NCBI RefSeq assembly: GCF_904846175.1
Contig: NZ_CAJGZM010000001.1
Location: forward strand, 434,001 to 498,000
Reading direction: 5' to 3'
DNA length: 64,000 nt
Source of the DNA: Psychrobacter immobilis
Lineage (GTDB): Bacteria > Pseudomonadota > Gammaproteobacteria > Pseudomonadales > Moraxellaceae
Shown: piece after piece, positions 1-9,258 of the stretch
Numbering within the stretch: the first letter of the stretch is position 1
Layout: each line of letters opens with the position of its first letter
Program-made: the position numbers and the translations under genes
Notes under the pieces: model-generated
Databases searched by the model: none
Told to the model about the DNA's origin: nothing
Seen by the model: the letters and a program-made list of their open reading frames with translations, nothing else

Positions 1-558
1 CTTAAAGCCCAATAAACCGGTCCAAGTTTCTGTATGAACGCTTACATTGGTGTTTTTATTATAATCAGGATCTAAAACTGAGGAGTTAATCAGTTCATTT
101 GGAACAGAAGTACCAGTAGACGAATCAGCGATTGTCTGTTTTCCTGCTTTAGATACGAACGTACTATCACCTGAGTACTCTACTTCTGCACCAAATGGTT
201 CATCGTAAAATACACCAATACTGATATTGTCGTTGATATCAGTTTTGACACCGTAACGCATAAAGCTATAGGAATCTGGAGTAGCGTTTCCGGTTGATAC
301 GCCTTTTTCGTATGCTGCTTCCGTGGAAGTAATACCATTACGAATCTCTCCAGTTGGAGTGACGATAGCACCCGCATTATCATGAGCAGACACATCGGTA
401 TCGATATAAGCAAAATCAACTTCTGCATAAGTACCAGGATTAAAGAAACCTTTGATATCTTGACCCGAACGATCAAGACCAGCCGCTTGCGTAAGCGAGG
501 CAGCAGATAAGGCAAATAAAGCTAAAGCAAGCTTAGAGATAGGGAATTTTTGAGACAC
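1..558 (-). CDS. FadL-family outer-membrane channel, partial (C-terminus beyond window)
   Basis: The first 186 codons of a long-chain fatty acid/hydrocarbon transporter-type porin are visible; the reading frame is open to base 1. I place the start at a GTG (556-558) because a GGAGG sits 7 bases upstream and no in-frame ATG is nearby. The product begins with a signal peptide ending near TQAAG and continues with GLDRSGQDI, a motif shared with the two FadL paralogues at 1041 and 2945. Conserved strands such as YDEPFGA also match. By family knowledge it would form a 14-stranded barrel with an N-terminal hatch that moves hydrophobic substrates across the outer membrane; the substrate is unknown. 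It has its own upstream region of about 400 bases, so it is probably transcribed separately from its paralogues. Confidence 0.82.
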   Translation of the reverse strand, partial: MSQKFPISKLALALFALSAASLTQAAGLDRSGQDIKGFFNPGTYAEVDFAYIDTDVSAHDNAGAIVTPTGEIRNGITSTEAAYEKGVSTGNATPDSYSFMRYGVKTDINDNISIGVFYDEPFGAEVEYSGDSTFVSKAGKQTIADSSTGTSVPNELINSSVLDPDYNKNTNVSVHTETWTGLLGFK

Positions 559-962
559 TTAACATCCTCCATGAATAAAATAACTGGCAAATAGCTCAAT
601 TACTTAGGCAATCTATATAAGTAATCGAAGCTGATGCGGTGCAATCCTTTGCCAAACGACTTTGAACTAATTTTTTAGAAGTAACAAACGATTACTCGAT
701 ATTACTTTTTCTAGCTATCAGACATTACAGCTATGTAAGATAACGTAACCGATTTAAGTATCATAATTAAAGTTGAGTCTTATAGCAACTCTCTTTTTTA
801 AATTTAAACGAATAGATTTAATTTTATAGTGTATCCACTAAAAAATACAAAGCCATTGACGATGCTTAAAGCTATGTAATTATTACATTATTATTAGAAA
901 TTTATGCGTTGTAGTTATAGATTTTAATAGTTCTTTACACCTAATACTCAATATAAAGTTCT
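559..962. other. AT-rich intergenic region upstream of the first FadL gene
   Basis: About 400 bases without a convincing gene. It separates the terminator of the 1041-2549 gene from the GTG start at 558 and must hold the promoter of the latter. I see no conserved RNA fold or clear operator. Confidence 0.5.
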
Positions 963-1001
963 AAAAAAAAGCAAAGCAGCCTATATGGCTGCTTTGCTTT
1001 T
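963..1001 (-). terminator. Rho-independent terminator of FadL paralogue 2
   Basis: A perfect 15-bp inverted repeat (967-981 and 987-1001) encloses a 5-base loop. It is followed on the minus strand by a run of T, 40 bases after the stop codon at 1041. Confidence 0.9.
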
Positions 1002-1040
1002 ACGAACATTAATCCTCTCAGTTATTGATAGAGAGTATAG

Positions 1041-2549
1041 TTATTTACCTTGATAAGACAACTTCACACCAACAATATATCCATCATTGTCTTGGAAATC
1101 ACCAACAATTTGTTGTGTTGGTAATTGACCTTTAGCATCACCGAACCATAAGTATTTACCACCGGCTGATACAGCCCACTCAGGGGTGACATTATACTTA
1201 GCGCCCAAACCAACACTATAGTATCCATCAATCGGACCTAATGATGTCGTTGGATCGCCTGAACCACTATCCCAACCAACCGTACCACTTAGCGCCAAAG
1301 CAGGCATGATACGTTTAGCCAGACCAAGCTCTACCTGCCATTGATCATCACTATATTCTACTAAAGCTAAGCCATCTGGACCGTATGCAGGGTTATTTTT
1401 ACTAACGGCATTATATAATGGCGGTACGATAGAAAAATCACCCCAAGGTACCCAGCGTACTTTTGCCGTGGCTAATGTCGTAGGATTAATACCCGTTTGA
1501 AAATCAAAGTTTACTGATTTTGGCGTGGTGATTTCCATATTATTGGTTTGGGTAGCTGCCGCTGGATTACCCGCTAAAAGACCTGCTAATGGATATGTTT
1601 CAGTGATGTCCATGCTATGGTCAATCTCTGAGCGATACGTCAAAGCTGCTTTTAAAGCGATTTCAGGTTTGCTATATGCCACACCCGCTAGCCAGCCGTA
1701 ATCTTGGTCTGGGCTAATATGGGAAGTGTAGCCTGTAGCAGGTCCGTATGCACTACCACGTAGCTTTACATCAGCCTGAACGCGCTGAGCGACTGGACCA
1801 CCGTAAATTTGGAAGTTTTTATTTGCACCAAGCTTCATACCCATTATGGCAGTGATATTCTCAGAGCGAACCTCAACTTTAGTACCTTCAGTATTAGCAA
1901 GTTGACTAGCTGCATAGCCATTCAGCCCTTGTAGTGGAGCCAATTGTGCTTCCCCAGCTGCGATTTGTGCTTTCCCGCCTACAATCTGTGGGCGTAAAGT
2001 AGCTTCAAGTGCGGGATTTGCTGCAATGGCTGCTTCAGCCTGTCTAACTTGTTCTCTACCAGCTGCGAGCTGTTGTTGAGCACCTTTAACATAGGTATCT
2101 AAACCTTGAGCGGTAGTGACTCCCGGTAACTTTCCAGCTAATTGTGAGGCAATCAATCCATCAATCGCAGCCGTTGGCGCACCGACAAAATTGCTATCGC
2201 CATTATAAGCCGCTGCTGCGCCAAAAGGTTCATCGTATAAAATACCAACACTAAAGGTATCATTGATATCGGTTTTTACACCATAACGGAAAAAGTCGTA
2301 AGACTCAGCAACATCACCCGTACTCTTACCTTGAACATAACCGGCGTCATCAGTGGCAACGCGTTGATTATCATAACCACTAACATCAGCATCGATATAG
2401 GTATAGACAGCTTCGGCATAAGTGCCATCTTGTAAGAATGCTGTGACATCCTGACCTGAACGATCGAGACCTGCCGCATTGGTCATGCTGGCGACAGAAA
2501 GAGTAGCTATCGCTACGGCAAGAGTTTTTAAATGAAAAGTAGCGCGCAT
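1041..2549 (-). CDS. FadL-family outer-membrane transporter (paralogue 2, long helical loop insert)
   Basis: A 502-residue protein of the OMPP1/FadL/TodX family, predicted to carry hydrophobic substrates through the outer membrane. A signal peptide (about 1-25) is followed by the shared GLDRSGQD motif, alternating beta-strand segments and the aromatic-rich C-terminal strand typical of outer-membrane barrels. The start ATG is supported by GGAGA 7 bases upstream, identical to the paralogue at 2945. Residues about 131-222 form an Ala/Gln/Glu-rich segment with repeats of the LAAG-xxQ type that looks helical or coiled. It lies between strands that align well with the paralogues, so it is probably an extracellular loop insertion. 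It has its own terminator and a 300-base upstream region. Confidence 0.88.
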   Translation of the reverse strand: MRATFHLKTLAVAIATLSVASMTNAAGLDRSGQDVTAFLQDGTYAEAVYTYIDADVSGYDNQRVATDDAGYVQGKSTGDVAESYDFFRYGVKTDINDTFSVGILYDEPFGAAAAYNGDSNFVGAPTAAIDGLIASQLAGKLPGVTTAQGLDTYVKGAQQQLAAGREQVRQAEAAIAANPALEATLRPQIVGGKAQIAAGEAQLAPLQGLNGYAASQLANTEGTKVEVRSENITAIMGMKLGANKNFQIYGGPVAQRVQADVKLRGSAYGPATGYTSHISPDQDYGWLAGVAYSKPEIALKAALTYRSEIDHSMDITETYPLAGLLAGNPAAATQTNNMEITTPKSVNFDFQTGINPTTLATAKVRWVPWGDFSIVPPLYNAVSKNNPAYGPDGLALVEYSDDQWQVELGLAKRIMPALALSGTVGWDSGSGDPTTSLGPIDGYYSVGLGAKYNVTPEWAVSAGGKYLWFGDAKGQLPTQQIVGDFQDNDGYIVGVKLSYQGK

Positions 2550-2860
2550 TGTATATCTCCAAACATCCTCGTTGTTTAATCGTTGTAATAATTGATATTT
2601 AGCATTGTTACGCGAAATATAAGATTATGTAAACGATGTCCTGAAATGAATAGTAATGACTTTTTGACACTAAAACAACAATTAAAACGCTTTATTTCTT
2701 GTTGATGACTGAGCAGTACAAAACGTTAAATCTCTTTTACAAACAATAGTTTACTTAATATACAATCATTAATTTATAATCGATATCACTGGCAAACTTA
2801 AATCGGAAATTAAAGATTTTCATTTTTCAGTTAAAAGGTATTTATTATTACACTCTCTTT

Positions 2861-2913
2861 ATTTTAAACATAAAAAAACGACCCATTTAAGGTCGTTTTT
2901 TTATGTTTAAAAT
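2861..2913. terminator. Strong hairpin terminator of FadL paralogue 3
   Basis: A perfect 23-bp inverted repeat (2861-2883 and 2891-2913) with a 7-base loop. GGTCG sits next to a seven-T run in both directions. It lies 32 bases past the stop of the 2945 gene and would also stop transcription coming from the other side. Confidence 0.88.
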
Positions 2914-2944
2914 ATAATTTATATAAATATTAGCAATTTCCAGT

Positions 2945-4324
2945 TTACTTAGCTTGGTAAGACAGCTTCACACCAAGCGCGAAACCATCATTGTCTTCAA
3001 AGTTACTAACGACGGCTTTAGTTGGAATTTGACCTTTAGCATCGCCGAACCATAGGTATTTACCACCAGCAGAAATAGCCCAGTTTTCAGTGAAGTTATA
3101 TTTTGCACCCAGACCAGCGCTGTAGTAACCTTCGATAGGTCCTAGTGACGTGACTGGATTGCCAGCACCACTATCCCAACCAACAGTACCTGTCACTGCC
3201 AACGCGGGTGTTAAACGTTTGGCTAAGCCTAATTCTACTAACCATTGGTCCTCATCATAACTGACTAAAGCTAAACCTTCAGGATACTGCACTTTACTCA
3301 CTTCTGTATAAACAGGGGGTACGATTGCAAAGTCGCTCCATGGTACCCAGCGTACTTTTGCTGTCGCTAAAGTCGTTGGATTAATTCCTGTTTGAAAATC
3401 AAAGTTTACAGATTTTGGAGTAGTGATATCTATCTCACCAGCTTTTTCAATACTGGCTGCAGGATAGCTTTCAAATATTGGTAGAGTATGATCAATTTCT
3501 GAGCGATACGTCAGGGCAGCCTGTAGGGCAATTTCTGGCTTACTATAAGATACACCTGCTAGCCAGCCATAATCCTGATCTGAGCTAATATGAGCGGTAT
3601 AGCCAGTCGCAGCGCTATATGCAAGCCCACGCAGTTTTACGTCTGCTTGTACTTGTTGAGCAACCGGACCGCCATAAACTTGGAAATTTTTATTTTCGCC
3701 AAACTTCATACCAAGAATTGCAGTGATATTTTCAGTACGAACTTCAACGTTGGTTCCTTCGCCTTTGCTATTAAATTCTGCTTGTGCAGCAGCCACAGCT
3801 GGCGCCAATGCTTTATACTGTGCTTGCTCTGTAGGCGTTAATTCAATTTTATTTTCAATTTTATACTTAATTTCACCGACTGTTTTAGCCGTTGATGCAA
3901 AATCCTTAATTTTTCCACCTGATACAGCATTGATAGTAGCATTGCGATCACCTTGAGCAACAAAATTATTGTCACCACTATAGTCAGCAGCAGCACCAAA
4001 AGGCTCATCATATAAAACACCAACGCTGAAAGTATCGTTGATATCGGCTTTTACACCATAACGGAAGAAGTCATAAGACTCCGCGATATCATCAATTTTA
4101 TTGCCTTGCTGATAAGCGTTTTTATCACTACCAACATAAGCGTTATCATAACCACTGACATCAGCGTCTAGATAAGTATAAACAGTTTCGGCATAGGTGC
4201 CATCTTGCAAAAATGCCGTGATATCTTGACCTGAACGATCAAGACCTGCGGCACTAGCGATACTAGCTACAGAAAGAGCAGCCAAAGCTACCGTAAGAGT
4301 CTTTAGATTGAAATTTGCGCCCAT
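2945..4324 (-). CDS. FadL-family outer-membrane transporter (paralogue 3)
   Basis: About 459 residues, closely similar to the gene at 1041 over most of its length (signal peptide, GLDRSGQDITAFLQDGTYAE, ITTPKSVNFDFQTGINPTTL). It is therefore a tandem duplicate. A longer frame begins at 4345, but I choose the ATG at 4322-4324: it has GGAGA 7 bases upstream and matches the paralogue's start. The segment between conserved strands at roughly residues 120-185 differs completely from paralogue 2 and contains a Lys/Glu/Ala-rich helical stretch. This suggests that the external loop has diverged while the barrel has been kept. Function by family is uptake of fatty acids, hydrocarbons or similar; the specific substrate is not deducible. 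Confidence 0.87.
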   Translation of the reverse strand: MGANFNLKTLTVALAALSVASIASAAGLDRSGQDITAFLQDGTYAETVYTYLDADVSGYDNAYVGSDKNAYQQGNKIDDIAESYDFFRYGVKADINDTFSVGVLYDEPFGAAADYSGDNNFVAQGDRNATINAVSGGKIKDFASTAKTVGEIKYKIENKIELTPTEQAQYKALAPAVAAAQAEFNSKGEGTNVEVRTENITAILGMKFGENKNFQVYGGPVAQQVQADVKLRGLAYSAATGYTAHISSDQDYGWLAGVSYSKPEIALQAALTYRSEIDHTLPIFESYPAASIEKAGEIDITTPKSVNFDFQTGINPTTLATAKVRWVPWSDFAIVPPVYTEVSKVQYPEGLALVSYDEDQWLVELGLAKRLTPALAVTGTVGWDSGAGNPVTSLGPIEGYYSAGLGAKYNFTENWAISAGGKYLWFGDAKGQIPTKAVVSNFEDNDGFALGVKLSYQAK

Positions 4325-4557
4325 TGTGTATCTCCAAACATCCACATTGTTTTACCGCTACACCGAACTTTGTTAGGTAGACAGTATCTAAGGTGAAGGA
4401 TACTAATGTTTTTTTTACATTAAGACAACCTGAAAACACATTATTTCTCTAATATGACTGAATAGTCATCAGACAGTATATTTATACAAAAATGTGCATA
4501 TAAATCTATAATAAATAGTAGTTATTATTTCTCGCTTGATCCCGAGTACTCTAGTAC

Positions 4558-4839
4558 TTAATAATGTGGCGGTCTATCTGCCATAACATCAAACGGCGCC
4601 ACACCGCCCTCCGTATCTTGGCTTTGAACTTGCTTATAGATAAACTGCACTTGACGCTGCAGGGTCTGGATATCTTTGTCTTGGCGCGTAATAACCTCAT
4701 CAAGCCGCTCTACCGTAACTTCAAGGTGAGAGAGGTTCATCTGTAATTCAATGACCTGTGCCTGTAAATCTGCTTGATTATCTGACAGCTCAGCTTGACG
4801 ATTAGAGGCGTTTTTTTCTATCGAATTTGGTTCATTCAT
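4558..4839 (-). CDS. slyX: SlyX-family protein
   Basis: A 93-residue protein with a central heptad-repeat region (predicted coiled coil) that ends in RPPHY, the C-terminal signature of the SlyX family. The frame extends upstream to 4881, but I choose the ATG at 4837-4839: the extra residues are not SlyX-like and a GAGAAA lies just upstream. The cellular role of SlyX is not established. It stands alone, divergent from the ABC-F gene. Confidence 0.8.
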   Translation of the reverse strand: MNEPNSIEKNASNRQAELSDNQADLQAQVIELQMNLSHLEVTVERLDEVITRQDKDIQTLQRQVQFIYKQVQSQDTEGGVAPFDVMADRPPHY

Positions 4840-5028
4840 ATTTTTCTCAATATTAGATAATATAGTTATGGTCTTTATCAAATATCAGACACAACCATTT
4901 AAAGTAGACTTTATAAAATAGTGTTTATAAAGGCATTTACGCATACTACAGTTAGGTGGCAGCATGTTATACTGCTGGGAATTTTGCAACAACCCCTACC
5001 TCACTATTATATAAGCTTAAGATATTCT

Positions 5029-6972
5029 ATGGCATTGATACATTTAAAAGATATTCACTTAGCCTTTGGCGTCGCTCCTGTCCTTGATGGTATTGATTTT
5101 GCTATCGATGCAGGTGAGCGCGTGTGTTTAATTGGCCGTAATGGCGAAGGCAAATCTACTTTATTTAAACTGATTAATGGCACATTATTGCCTGATAGCG
5201 GCGAAGTTATTATTAATAACAGTGTACGCGTCGCGATGCTTGAGCAGGATGTGCCCGAGACCAGCGGTCGTATCTTGGACATCGTTATGGGCGGTAGCAA
5301 ACGCACTGCCGAGCTACTGATCAACTATAATGCCCAAACTGATTTGTGTGCCAATGGCGATATGGATGCCTGTGAGCGTATGGCGGACTTGCAGCATGAT
5401 ATTGATGCAGTACATGGTTGGGATTTAGAGCGCGAAGCGACGCGCCTAATTACTACTATGGGACTAGATCCAGAAGATGATTTGTCTTCACTCTCTGGTG
5501 GTCGTAAGCGCCGTGTTTTATTAGCGCGCTCTTTAGTGACTAAACCTGATGTCCTACTCCTAGATGAGCCAACCAACCATTTAGACGTTGATAGTATTGA
5601 ATGGCTTGAGCGTTTCTTACTCGATTGGCAAGGATTAACCTTGTTATTCGTCACCCATGATAGAGCATTCGTTAATAAACTATCCACTCGCATCATTGAG
5701 CTTGATCGTGGTCAATTAACTAGCTATGACGTCACTCAAGGTGAAGGTGGCTATGCACGCTATCAAGAGTTAAAAGAGCTACAACTGTTAGCTGAAGAAA
5801 AGAACAATGCTAACTTTGATAAAAAACTGGCGCAAGAAGAAGTGTGGATTCGTCAAGGTATTAAAGCACGCCGTACCCGTAACGAAGGTCGTGTCCGTGA
5901 CTTAAAAGCCTTACGTGAAGAACGTGGTGAGCGCCGTGAACAAGTGGGTAATGTCAACATTACCATGGGTCAAGGCGAGAAAAGCGGCAAGCTGGTCTGT
6001 AAAGTTAAAAATCTACATCTACAGTATGATGACCATGTATTGGTCGATAACTTTAGCACCACTATCATGCGTGGTGATAAAATCGGTATCGTTGGTCCGA
6101 ATGGCGCGGGTAAAACCACGCTTATTAAAGCCCTACTCGATATGTCTGACGATGATGTGATCAAAACTGGTAGTGTTGAGCTTGGTACTAACTTAAAAAT
6201 CGCATTTTTTGATCAGCTGCGTGATCAGTTAGATCTTGAAGCCAGTGTGGCGCATAACGTCTCAGAAGGTTCAGACTTCGTTGAAGTCGGTGGCCGTAAA
6301 ACGCACATTATGAGCTATCTGCAAGATTTCTTATTTGCGCCAGAACGTGCCCGTACGCCTGTTAAAGCGTTATCAGGTGGTGAACGTAATCGTGTACTTC
6401 TTGCTAAGCAGCTATTAAAACCTGCCAACATTCTCGTACTCGATGAGCCAACCAACGACTTGGATATGGCAACCCTTGAGCTATTAGAAGAATCGGTCGC
6501 AAGCTTTGGCGGTACGATTTTACTCATTAGCCATGACCGCTCATTTATGGATAACGTCGTCACCTCTACTTGGGTGTTTGATACGGATGAAGATGGCAAA
6601 GGAACCGTCAGTGAGTATGTCGGTGGCTATCAAGAGTATTTGGTACAAAAAACTCGTGAAGAAGCTTCGAAAGCAGCTAAAACTTCTAGTAATAATACGG
6701 CTAATAGCAAATCTACTAATAAGTCAGCGACAGCTGTAAAACCTAATAATGCCGCTAAAAAGCTCAACTTTAACGACCAGCGCGAACTTGATAATTTACC
6801 AAAAGAAATCGCCGCGTTAGAAGCTGAGCAAACGCAACTACAAGAGAAGCTGGCTGACGGTTCGTGGTTTACAAAAGATATTGACGCCGCTACCGCTGCC
6901 AGTGAGCGTTTATTGGTCATCGAAGATGAGATGATGACTAAGCTTGAGCGCTGGCATACCCTTGAGAGTTAG
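5029..6972 (+). CDS. uup: ABC-F ATPase, Uup type
   Basis: A soluble protein of 647 residues with two ABC ATPase domains and no membrane segment, which defines the ABC-F family. Domain 1 has Walker A GRNGEGKST, signature LSGGRKRR and Walker B LLLDEPTNHLD. Domain 2 has GPNGAGKTT, LSGGERNR and LVLDEPTNDLD. A basic inter-domain linker and a C-terminal Glu/Leu-rich coiled-coil domain after a low-complexity Ser/Asn/Lys spacer match Uup. By family knowledge Uup acts on ribosomes or branched DNA intermediates. The open frame begins at 4921, but similarity starts at MALIHLKD (5029), so I use that ATG; its ribosome binding site is weak. Confidence 0.88.
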   Translation: MALIHLKDIHLAFGVAPVLDGIDFAIDAGERVCLIGRNGEGKSTLFKLINGTLLPDSGEVIINNSVRVAMLEQDVPETSGRILDIVMGGSKRTAELLINYNAQTDLCANGDMDACERMADLQHDIDAVHGWDLEREATRLITTMGLDPEDDLSSLSGGRKRRVLLARSLVTKPDVLLLDEPTNHLDVDSIEWLERFLLDWQGLTLLFVTHDRAFVNKLSTRIIELDRGQLTSYDVTQGEGGYARYQELKELQLLAEEKNNANFDKKLAQEEVWIRQGIKARRTRNEGRVRDLKALREERGERREQVGNVNITMGQGEKSGKLVCKVKNLHLQYDDHVLVDNFSTTIMRGDKIGIVGPNGAGKTTLIKALLDMSDDDVIKTGSVELGTNLKIAFFDQLRDQLDLEASVAHNVSEGSDFVEVGGRKTHIMSYLQDFLFAPERARTPVKALSGGERNRVLLAKQLLKPANILVLDEPTNDLDMATLELLEESVASFGGTILLISHDRSFMDNVVTSTWVFDTDEDGKGTVSEYVGGYQEYLVQKTREEASKAAKTSSNNTANSKSTNKSATAVKPNNAAKKLNFNDQRELDNLPKEIAALEAEQTQLQEKLADGSWFTKDIDAATAASERLLVIEDEMMTKLERWHTLES

Positions 6973-7445
6973 TAGGTAGTATTTAAAAGCTGGTATGAAA
7001 CATAGGATTATTTATTACTTCTCTACTCTAGCGTATATAGAAATCGCTACCGTTAGAGTGGTAATAAATAGCTTATGCTTATTTACAAGGGTGTGATGTG
7101 CTGAAAGTTAGTGAACATTGTCTTGATTTCAAGTATCATTCCCTATTGCTGAATACCCTTATTAATTATAAGGTCATCATTTATAACAGCCTTGCTAGTA
7201 CAAAGACCTATGTTAAACATTGATAATTAAGGTTTTTTATACCTTTTATCTTGTTTAACCATCTGTTGTGCCCTATCAAGGTTGCTTTATTTTTAACACA
7301 ATAATTTATTTTATGACCAAAATAGCTTAGAATAGCAACAATTAGTAAAATTAGGCACAGCTAACGTGGCTTGATAATTGTAATTTTTCTAAGCCACAAA
7401 CCCAGTGTGGGATAATCCCATTTCATTCACCTGGAGGAAGTATTA
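6973..7445. other. Intergenic region between uup and petA
   Basis: 473 bases with no gene I can support. It contains a long imperfect hairpin (7009-7070, listed separately) and must contain the petABC promoter. A strong GGAGGAAG ribosome binding site precedes petA. Confidence 0.5.
7009..7070. other. Long imperfect hairpin downstream of uup
   Basis: Outer arms TATTTATTAC (7009-7018) and GTAATAAATA (7061-7070), middle arms ACTCTA/TAGAGT and an inner GCG/CGC pair, with bulges between them. It lacks a T run, so it is not a classical terminator. It could be a processed 3' end, an RNA element or a protein site. Confidence 0.4.
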
Positions 7446-8030
7446 ATGAGCCATGCCGAAGGCGTTAATGTACAACGTCGTAGAGTTCTGATTGCCTCGA
7501 CTGCCGTAATTGGTGCAGCTGGGGTAGCTGCTGTGGCAACACCTTTTGTCCGCTCTTGGACCCCAAGTGCTAAAGCTGAAGCTGCTGGTGCGGCGGTGAC
7601 CCAAGATATTGGTTCTATCGAAGCAGGACAAATGATTGTCGTTAAATATCGCGGCAAACCTATCTTTGTGGTTAAGCGCACTGAAGAGATGCTCACCACA
7701 CTTGATTCTGTAAAGTCGTTATTGTCTGACCCCGATTCTGATGCATCTTTGCAACCTGAATACTGTAAAAATCCTGAGCGTTCTATCTCACCAGAAATAC
7801 TGGTCGTAGAAGGCGTTTGTACGCATTTAGGCTGTGCACCAAACTATCGTCCTGATGTTGGCGCTGCTGACTTAGGTGGTAATGATTGGTATGGTGGATT
7901 TTTCTGCCCCTGTCATGGCTCTAAATACGACTTATCAGGTCGTGTTTATAGTGGTGTCCCTGCGCCGCTTAACTTACCCATCCCAGATTACAACATGGAT
8001 GGTACCATCTTGACGATTGGGGAGGCTTAA
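7446..8030 (+). CDS. petA: Ubiquinol-cytochrome c reductase, Rieske iron-sulfur subunit
   Basis: 194 residues. An N-terminal RRRVL followed by a hydrophobic helix (about 14-35) resembles a Tat-dependent signal anchor, as is known for Rieske proteins. The 2Fe-2S ligands are visible in CTHLGC (125-130) and CPCHGS (154-159). The subunit accepts electrons from ubiquinol at the Qo site and passes them to cytochrome c1. It is the first gene of petABC. The stop codon lies one base before the petB start, and GGGGAGG within the end of petA serves as the petB ribosome binding site. Confidence 0.96.
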   Translation: MSHAEGVNVQRRRVLIASTAVIGAAGVAAVATPFVRSWTPSAKAEAAGAAVTQDIGSIEAGQMIVVKYRGKPIFVVKRTEEMLTTLDSVKSLLSDPDSDASLQPEYCKNPERSISPEILVVEGVCTHLGCAPNYRPDVGAADLGGNDWYGGFFCPCHGSKYDLSGRVYSGVPAPLNLPIPDYNMDGTILTIGEA

Positions 8031-8031
8031 T

Positions 8032-9258
8032 ATGAGCATGGGTAAAAAATTAATGCATTGGGTGGACGCGCGCTTTCCTGCGACCGAAACCTATGAATAT
8101 CACATGTCAAAGTACTATGCACCAAAGAACTTTAACTTTTGGTACTTCTTTGGTGTGTTATCAATGGTGGTATTGGTCAACCAGTTAGTGACTGGTATTT
8201 GGCTAACGATGATGTACAACCCAAGTGCCGAAGGGGCATTTGCGTCTGTTGAATATATCATGCGTGATGTCAAAGGTGGCTGGCTCATCCGTTATATGCA
8301 CTCGACTGGGGCGTCTGCGTTCTTCGTCGTCGTATATTTGCATATGTTCCGCGCCTTGCTATACGGTTCATACCAAAAACCACGTGAGCTTATTTGGCTC
8401 ATCGGTATGGGTATTTACCTAGCATTGATGGCAGAAGGTTTCTTCGGTTACCTACTTCCTTGGGGCAACATGTCATTCTGGGGTGCACAGGTTATCTTAA
8501 ACCTACCTGCTGCTCTACCTGTGATTGGCGATGGTCTTGCTGAATGGGTACGTGGTGATTATATTATCTCAGGTATCACGCTAAACCGCTTCTTTGCTTT
8601 GCATGTCGTCGCTATTCCACTGGTACTTGTGGGCTTAGTCTTTATGCATCTAGTCGCACTGCATCATGTTGGTTCAAACAACCCTGATGGTATTGATATT
8701 AAGAAGCTAAAAGATAAAAATGGTGTGCCATTAGATGGTATCGAATTCCATCCGTACTACACTGTGCATGATATGGTTGGTATTGTGGTCTTCTTTATCT
8801 TGTTCTTTGCAGTGGTATTCTTCTTCCCAGAAGGCGGCGGTTTCTTCCTTGAGCCACCAAACTTTGAGACAGCGAACTCACTAAAAACACCTGCACATAT
8901 TGCGCCAGTATGGTACTACACGCCTTTCTACGCCATTTTACGAGCCGTTCCTAATAAGCTTGGTGGTGTTATTGCAATGGGCGGTGCGATTGCATTCTTG
9001 TTCTTAATTCCATGGCTAGACAGATCACCTGTACGTTCTATACGTTATAAAGGTATTTTGTCGAAAATTGCATTGACTGTGTTTGCGATTAGCTTTGTGG
9101 TCTTGGGTTATTTGGGTGCGACACCGGCCTCACCAACAGCAACCATTATGGCGCGTATATTCACTGTATTGTATTTCTTATTTTTCTTATTGATGCCGTT
9201 CTACACTGCTATTGAGAAGTGTAAACAGCCACCAGAACGCGTTACCGGAGGTCACTAA
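8032..9258 (+). CDS. petB: Cytochrome b subunit of the bc1 complex
   Basis: A polytopic membrane protein of 408 residues. Features include the GYLLPWG motif of the first quinol-site region, paired His ligands in the transmembrane helices (for example HSTGASAFF and FALHVVAIPL) and eight or so hydrophobic helices. A longer frame reaches back to a TTG at 8017 inside petA, but the ATG at 8032 has an ideal GGGGAGG upstream and is preferred. It carries hemes bL and bH and the quinone sites of complex III in the inner membrane. The stop overlaps the petC start (TAATG), indicating translational coupling. Confidence 0.96.
   Translation: MSMGKKLMHWVDARFPATETYEYHMSKYYAPKNFNFWYFFGVLSMVVLVNQLVTGIWLTMMYNPSAEGAFASVEYIMRDVKGGWLIRYMHSTGASAFFVVVYLHMFRALLYGSYQKPRELIWLIGMGIYLALMAEGFFGYLLPWGNMSFWGAQVILNLPAALPVIGDGLAEWVRGDYIISGITLNRFFALHVVAIPLVLVGLVFMHLVALHHVGSNNPDGIDIKKLKDKNGVPLDGIEFHPYYTVHDMVGIVVFFILFFAVVFFFPEGGGFFLEPPNFETANSLKTPAHIAPVWYYTPFYAILRAVPNKLGGVIAMGGAIAFLFLIPWLDRSPVRSIRYKGILSKIALTVFAISFVVLGYLGATPASPTATIMARIFTVLYFLFFLLMPFYTAIEKCKQPPERVTGGH

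Noticed and set aside
180..515. A 111-codon open frame on the minus strand at the left edge
   Set aside because: It lies in another frame within the partial FadL gene, whose signal peptide and shared motifs are clear.
4840..4881. Longer SlyX from an upstream ATG
   Set aside because: The added residues are not part of the family, and the ATG at 4839 fits the usual length.
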